The position numbers and the translations under genes were made by a program. Below are positions 59,401 to 64,000 of a stretch of 64,000 bases of DNA, one piece after another; position 1 is the stretch's first letter, and the number at the start of each line of letters is the position of its first letter. Under the pieces are notes generated by a model. The model was not told the DNA's origin, did not search any database, and was given only the letters and a program-made list of their open reading frames with translations. This DNA is from Lineus longissimus (taxonomy: Eukaryota > Nemertea > Pilidiophora > Heteronemertea > Lineidae), in contig NC_088314.1 of the NCBI RefSeq assembly GCF_910592395.1, positions 14,942,001 through 15,006,000 on the forward strand, given 5' to 3'.

Positions 59401-60161
59401 TGATCCCGATCCCGATCCTGGCGGTCCGATCGAAATGTATGTCTGTCCTGTCTGTAGTCTGTAGATTGTCGTTTGAACGGCGGTTTCCGTTTCTTATGCA
59501 CGGCATGTACTGCATCCTCATCGACTATTTCCTTTGTTTTCAAGGTCGTTGCTTCGAATGTTCTGGCGATTTCGATAGTTTTGTCAAGGGTTAGCCCGTT
59601 CCCTTGGCTGATACATTTCGTACGCACTCTGTCCTCTTTTAAGCCAAATACTAGAGTGTCTCTCAGTATTTCCTTTTGGACATCAGCAGCATAGCCACAA
59701 TCTGCTAGTGAGAGCCTGGCCTCGATCAGAAATTGCTCAAACGATCTGTCTCTTTGTTGTAATCTGTGTAACTTGTGTCGTGCAACGAGAAAGTTTGCCT
59801 GAGGGTTAACATACTCTTCGAATTTTGACCAATAGTTCTTAAGTACTTTTTGATCTGCTGCGCTGAGACCCCATGAGTTGAAGAGGTCCAACCCACGGTC
59901 TCCAGCCCAAATGAGAAGATATTTACACTTAACTTCTTCATCCTCTGCCTTTAGAGGTCCTTCGAAGATAACTTCCACTTTCTGCTTCCACTTTTTGTAA
60001 CGTGATAAAAGTTCAGTCCCAATCAATGGACGGGCCTTGGTTGATGGCTGCAAGGGCTGCTGCCATTGTGAAGCACGAATGTATTGGAAAATGTACTGGA
60101 TCCGCCCCTTAGTGCATTTGTACAGACTATGTACATGCACTGCGGAGAACAAAGGAATCAC
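56428..60161 (-). CDS. gag-pol: Gypsy gag-pol polyprotein, interrupted at its C-terminus
   Basis: A single 1263-codon frame (from 60161; last codons, to 56370, lie in the inserted element) fuses Gag and Pol without a frameshift. Gag (about 40-250) has WKQKVEVIFEG. Two zinc knuckles lie at about 260-293 (CFFCGGGFHKRDKC, CRSCSKVGHYDKVC). The protease has CKLDTGA at about 350-356. The reverse transcriptase has RICLDPREIN and catalytic IADDLIVYG; RNase H has SDASLRGLG. Integrase has an HH-CC region with CATCQKYQ, then ATDLFE and VVSDNGPQYA. No internal stop was seen upstream of the insertion, so the copy was probably active until split. The true start could be a later Met, since the first 40 residues are not Gag-like. 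Confidence 0.93.
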
Positions 60162-60213
60162 AAAGTTGCAAAGTTAATGTTCATTTTCCACGTTTCCTTG
60201 GGCATGGTTCGGA

Positions 60214-60231
60214 AAAACACTTCTGACACCA
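60214..60231 (-). other. Primer-binding site of gypsy element
   Basis: On the minus strand TGGTGTCAGAAG follows directly after the 5' LTR, complementary to a tRNA 3' CCA end. Confidence 0.7.
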
Positions 60232-60489
60232 TGTTGAATGTTCCTTATCGAATCCTTGTAAATGAAATTGACAAGCGTAGAGTTCTATATATCACTATTA
60301 TTCATGATAACTAATAAGAGGTAGTACAGTACAGAATGTAGCTGAAGCCATGTTGTCTAAGAAGGAAGTGATGCTGAGTTAGTTACAGCAAGATAATGAT
60401 AGGTGGCAATAGTATAGATAATACATTCAGGTAGACATACGGTAGTCATCATACAGTAAGGTTAAACTGAAACATCTGATAATACTACA
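60232..60489 (-). repeat. 5' LTR of gypsy element
   Basis: 258 bases, near-identical to 53574-53846 and followed by CAAAG at 60490-60494. It is the 5' LTR because the primer-binding site adjoins it. Confidence 0.92.
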
Positions 60490-60494
60490 CAAAG

Positions 60495-60763
60495 CAAACA
60501 GTGGCATTAAAGCTGACATGCATGCATAAAAAACCCACAAGCGGCCAAGTCAGAAAACACAAACGCCCAATCACCAAACATCCAGCCGTACCTGAAACAC
60601 AGGCCCTTGACTTGAGTGTTTGTTATAGGGGAGGAGGGCGTAAAAGATGGGTAAGGGCCTAAAAGAATGGATAAGCCAAGGAACAAGGCTGGCAAAGAGG
60701 AAAAAAACAAGGTATGAACGCGATGGTCTGCAACGGCCGTCCGCCATCCCCGATATTGGCAAC
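60495..60763. other. Spacer between gypsy and BEL/Pao elements
   Basis: Host sequence of about 270 bases with no gene or repeat recognised. It is probably intronic to the gene starting at 52926. Confidence 0.4.
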
Positions 60764-61830
60764 TGTAGTGGGTTACATTGAGGTAACAGGTTCGTGAGAA
60801 ACAACTCTTAAACAACTTGGTTAATCTAAGACTAAATTGAATCTGCTTTATTATCCACAAACATATCATATATGGGTTACAAATATGTACAGGATGAATG
60901 CAATTACTCTGATTGGTTCAGAGAAAGGGATTAAAATCAGGAATGGTAATTAAGTCGTCTCATTGACTGCAAGAGGGAGGAGCTTAGCGGCAAGCTGCAA
61001 GTGGTATAAACAAGCATGGTTACATACATAATTAGCTGGCGGCGACATTCTCCGGCCCAAAAAAGATGGATTCTTAGAAAATCTAATTAGAAAGTTAAGC
61101 TGATAATAACGTAAGTCCATTGCGTTGTGTTTAAATAAATTGTGAAGAATCTGTTACAATCAACTGAACCGGGTAGATCAAAGCTAAAGTCATACCAGTC
61201 AAATTATAAGACGTCTGAAGTGGGCATCGAAACAAAGTACAAATAAATCTTAATCCCAAGATTAGTAAATGGAACACACAGTCTGGTGTAGCAATTATCA
61301 ATTAAGCTGTTAATCAAAGACTTAAACCTTGGAGTGAAGTGAGGCAGAATAACTACAAATGAGACTGCATGGTCAAAATGTCGAGTACACAATAAACAGG
61401 AAGTATACTGGTAGACAGGATGGTTACAGTGCCTAAGACAAATTTAAAGATTAAGATGCATGGATGAAGAACACATGTTATCCACAGTTATTCCAGATGG
61501 AAAGAAAACATTGGTAATCCAAAGTAGCCAGAATGAAGTAATCCGTGGGAACCTGGGTGGTTCAATTCTTAGCAAAATAAACACATGTATAAATCCACAA
61601 ATATGATACCGTATTGGCAAGTATTGGCTAGAAACTATTACTACAAACTAGATCATAAATGCAGTGAGTTAGTCCGAAAGTAATTATAAGTGACTAAATT
61701 ATAAACACACTGAAATATATTGCAATCTTCAAACTCAGTGATTGATGCTAATAAATCCAAGATTGCAAGTGTCCAGTGGCAGTAAATCTACTAAATGTTA
61801 CTTATATCCTCGTCAGTTTTAATCTCGGAT
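60764..61830 (-). repeat. 3' LTR of second BEL/Pao element (inner end approximate)
   Basis: The outer end at 60764 (TGTAGTGGG) is fixed by the copy at 63782. The inner end is not fixed because the other copy is truncated; it must lie before the integrase remnant that ends near 61840. The region contains no gene. Confidence 0.7.
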
Positions 61831-61839
61831 TGTCAACGT

Positions 61840-62060
61840 TTACCTCCAGTGGGTACAGTTTTGTAATGGGTCTGTTGGTTTTGCCTGTGTTTTGCCAGTG
61901 CGCGTGCTAATCTCGGCGGAACGCACAAGTCCATCATTGCCCTTGTTTAGGCTTTCAACAATGGCAAGTTGCCACTTGAGGCGAGGAAGTTGATCATTGT
62001 CAACCATGACGATATCTCCAGTGCGAATGCGCAACATGACCACACAACGTATTTGTATCC
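61840..62060 (-). pseudogene. BEL/Pao integrase C-terminal remnant
   Basis: The minus-strand frame encodes RTGDIVMVDNDQLPRLKWQL and AIVESLNKGNDGLVRSAEI, the conserved C-terminal part of BEL/Pao integrases. The catalytic core that should precede it is missing; the join with the protease frame lies near 62000-62090. Confidence 0.85.
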
Positions 62061-63745
62061 TTGACAGTTGTTCGATGATGGGTATGTCCACAGAGGAGGT
62101 ATCCTAATCTCGAAGATATAGCGGTGGGGCCTTTGCCGCGAACTATACGATCTCCAACGATTGAATAGTAATAATCCGCGCCGACAAGAACTGATATCTC
62201 GAATGGATTGACCGTATTGACAGGGTGTGCCAGTTGTAATCCTCTGAGGTGTGGTAAATCCGCGATGCGTTCATCGATATAATTCCTGAGAGGCGTCGTT
62301 ATTTTCGGGACAACTAGAGCGTGTATATGGACTGTCGATCCACAGGTCGTATGTACTGCAACCGTAACGGCATTTAGGCGTTTCATTCCCGTTGAGTTTG
62401 CGCCTAACGTCGAAATGTTCACCATCTCCGTATCCAAGGTTTCGTTGAATTGAAATCCTAGTTTCGTGGCGGCCTCTGCTGTGATGAAGCTTTTCTGCGA
62501 GCCATCATCGAAAAGAAGTGCGGCACTGGTTTTGTGTTCGCTTATGGTGGAAGAAATGTCTGCTACTGCAGTTTTCAGTAGCACGGCTGATATCTGGTTG
62601 ATGTGATTAACTGCAGTGTCATCGGGCGGTAAGACACATGATAGTCCTTTGGTGTCCAAATTGTTAGTGGCTGATAGGTTTGGACCTCGTCCGGCATATC
62701 CAGTGGCCTGAGGTTTAGGCCCACGCTGTTTGAACTGTGATTTTGAATCACGCGTGAAAAACGATGCTGTAGCCATGCTTTCGTTGAGTGTGTGCATCGT
62801 ATCATTGGTCTCGGCAACGTCCATCGCCTCGATCTCCTTTGCCAGTGCCTCACGTAGTGACCTTAGAGTAAAGTCAGCTGTCTCGTTACTCCGGGTGAGC
62901 TGCTTCCTGGTATTGGGCGGGATTTTATCTAATAGCATTGGGACTAATAAGTCCCCATAAGAGTCTTCCGTTTTGTTGAGGGATTGTAGTCCTCTGACAT
63001 AAGTTTCAATCTTGTCGACGAATGTTCTTAGTCCACAAATATCCTCCGACGGTCTGGGCAGCTCCCAGAAGGCGCGCATAAGGGCACTGATCACCTTATG
63101 TTTTTCCCCGTAACGTTTCCTCAGCAACTCCATGGCATGGGCGTAGTTAGCATCTGTTGAACTCAGTCCGGCAATGATGTCGGCGGCTTCTCCAGACAGT
63201 TGGGCTCGGAGGTATTGCAATTTCTGGACGTTGTCAAGGTTTGTATTGTTGTGGATCGCGGCGGCGAAGACATTGTTGAAGGTTTGCCACTGTAAGATGT
63301 CTCCCGAAAATGTTGGTAATGTCAGCTTTGGCAGCTGTACATTCTTCGTTCTTGGTGCGAACGTTGGCGCCGTTGGACTAGGTGGGACCGGTGGCTGAGG
63401 TTTAGGTGCGGGCTTTAGTGTCAGATGATCCGACAGTCGTTGTTCAATCCGTTTGAACGTTGCAGCCTTTCCCTCAAGTTCTGAGTTATAGTCATCGTAC
63501 TCGACGATCACATCGGCGACGTGGTCGTCCTCGGTTTGCAGCAGGAGTTCTGCATCCAACTTCTTGATCGTTTTCCTTTTGGTTTCTAGGATTTGGAGTT
63601 TGGCGTGTAACTCGTCTAGGTCTTCTGGTGTGATCATAGCTCGATCCATTGCTTTTAGGGTGACCAAAATCTTATCAATTGCGGTGATAGTTTTGGTGGC
63701 TTGGCCCCTGTGGGCCGCTCGTGAGGCCTTTATCCGGTCGGCCAT
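62000..63745 (-). CDS. gag: BEL/Pao Gag-protease protein of a deleted element
   Basis: A 581-codon open frame without internal stops. The N-terminus (1-100) is a charged helical region. A Pro-rich linker (about 110-130) leads to the DUF1759-type Gag core (LPKLTLPTFSGDILQWQTF, about 138-290). No classical zinc knuckle is evident; a QRGPKPQATGY basic region stands in its place. An aspartic protease follows (ALLFDDGSQKSFI, about 410) with its C-terminal segment ISVLVGADYYYSIV and GYLLCGH. The frame ends soon after, at the deletion join. It may still encode particle protein and protease in a non-autonomous element. Confidence 0.88.
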   Translation of the reverse strand: MADRIKASRAAHRGQATKTITAIDKILVTLKAMDRAMITPEDLDELHAKLQILETKRKTIKKLDAELLLQTEDDHVADVIVEYDDYNSELEGKAATFKRIEQRLSDHLTLKPAPKPQPPVPPSPTAPTFAPRTKNVQLPKLTLPTFSGDILQWQTFNNVFAAAIHNNTNLDNVQKLQYLRAQLSGEAADIIAGLSSTDANYAHAMELLRKRYGEKHKVISALMRAFWELPRPSEDICGLRTFVDKIETYVRGLQSLNKTEDSYGDLLVPMLLDKIPPNTRKQLTRSNETADFTLRSLREALAKEIEAMDVAETNDTMHTLNESMATASFFTRDSKSQFKQRGPKPQATGYAGRGPNLSATNNLDTKGLSCVLPPDDTAVNHINQISAVLLKTAVADISSTISEHKTSAALLFDDGSQKSFITAEAATKLGFQFNETLDTEMVNISTLGANSTGMKRLNAVTVAVHTTCGSTVHIHALVVPKITTPLRNYIDERIADLPHLRGLQLAHPVNTVNPFEISVLVGADYYYSIVGDRIVRGKGPTAISSRLGYLLCGHTHHRTTVKDTNTLCGHVAHSHWRYRHG

Positions 63746-63759
63746 CGTGAATGTAATGT

Positions 63760-63777
63760 ATCCTGGTCACGGCACCA
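63760..63777 (-). other. Primer-binding site of second BEL/Pao element
   Basis: On the minus strand TGGTGCCGTGACC begins four bases inside the LTR edge at 63782, the expected place and sequence type. Confidence 0.65.
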
Positions 63778-63781
63778 ACAA

Positions 63782-64000
63782 TGTAGTGGGTTACATTGAG
63801 GTAACAGGTTCGTGAGAAACAACTCTTAAACAACGTGGTTAATCTAAGACTAAATTGAATCTGCTTTATTATCCACAAACATATCATATATGGGTTACAA
63901 ATATGTACAGGATGAATGCAATTACTCTGATTGGTTCAGAGAAAGGGATTAAAATCAGGAATGGTAATTAAGTCGTCTCATTGACTGCAAGAGGGAGGAG
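63782..64000 (-). repeat. 5' LTR of second BEL/Pao element, cut by window edge
   Basis: Positions 63782-64000 equal 60764-60982 apart from one T/G difference. The rest is beyond the window. Confidence 0.9.

Larger units (their letters stand above)
53569..60494 (-). mobile_element. Ty3/gypsy LTR retrotransposon with CAAAG target duplication
   Basis: LTRs at 53574-53846 and 60232-60489 are flanked by CAAAG on both outer sides (53569-53573, 60490-60494). The LTRs differ by two indels (9 and 6 bases) and about two substitutions, so the insertion is recent. The element reads on the minus strand: primer-binding site at 60214-60231, one gag-pol frame, polypurine tract at about 53847-53858. Its integrase end is split by a DNA element (54524-56422) that carries its own target duplication. 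Confidence 0.95.
60764..64000 (-). mobile_element. BEL/Pao element lacking RT, RNase H and integrase core (right end cut)
   Basis: The start of the LTR at 60764 is repeated from 63782 to the window end (one difference in 219 bases). Between them, on the minus strand, are a gag-protease frame and an integrase C-terminal piece, but nothing of reverse transcriptase, RNase H or the catalytic integrase. The element has a large internal deletion yet near-identical LTR portions, so it could have spread with proteins from a full-length relative. The 5' LTR continues beyond 64000. Confidence 0.9.

Overview
The window is nuclear DNA of an animal, most likely a marine invertebrate. Exons are short, introns have GT-AG borders and are phase-consistent, and single-copy eukaryotic housekeeping genes are embedded in a large amount of transposon-derived sequence. 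I cannot name the species or phylum from sequence alone.

Layout. 1-9278: a young BEL/Pao LTR retrotransposon (+ strand), its left LTR cut by the window edge, with three in-frame stops in gag-pol. 9279-14912: intergenic, with a large foldback element built from iterated GGGGACGAATT-type motifs, degenerate satellite-like repeats, a MITE with a 5-bp target duplication and another inverted repeat. 14913-20707: a five-exon UBE2N/UBC13-like ubiquitin-conjugating enzyme gene (+). Its first exon was found by eye, and its introns carry hairpins, a 53-bp minisatellite and a 301-bp repeat with CTCF-like motifs. 20708-29965: 3' flank and intergenic DNA with MITEs, a Ty3/gypsy pol remnant with a probable 3' LTR, and SINE pieces. 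29966-31645: an intronless purple acid phosphatase (-). 32892-49851: a complete 22-exon gamma-COP gene (COPG, +; 883 codons), head-to-head with the phosphatase across about 1.25 kb. 49852-52925: intergenic. 52926-53352: first coding exon of an unrecognised gene whose remainder lies beyond the window or inside the following repeats. 53569-60494: a young Ty3/gypsy element (-) with a CAAAG target duplication. It is interrupted near its 3' end by a 1.9-kb non-autonomous DNA element (54524-56422, TCTTA duplication) carrying about 13 short hairpin units. 60764-64000: a second BEL/Pao element (-) that keeps gag and protease but has lost reverse transcriptase, RNase H and most of integrase.

The host genes serve separate basic functions (K63 ubiquitin signalling, COPI vesicle coat, metallophosphatase). 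The main novelty is the number of palindromic or foldback elements of different families, several in introns of active genes, and above all the hairpin-array element nested in the gypsy copy.
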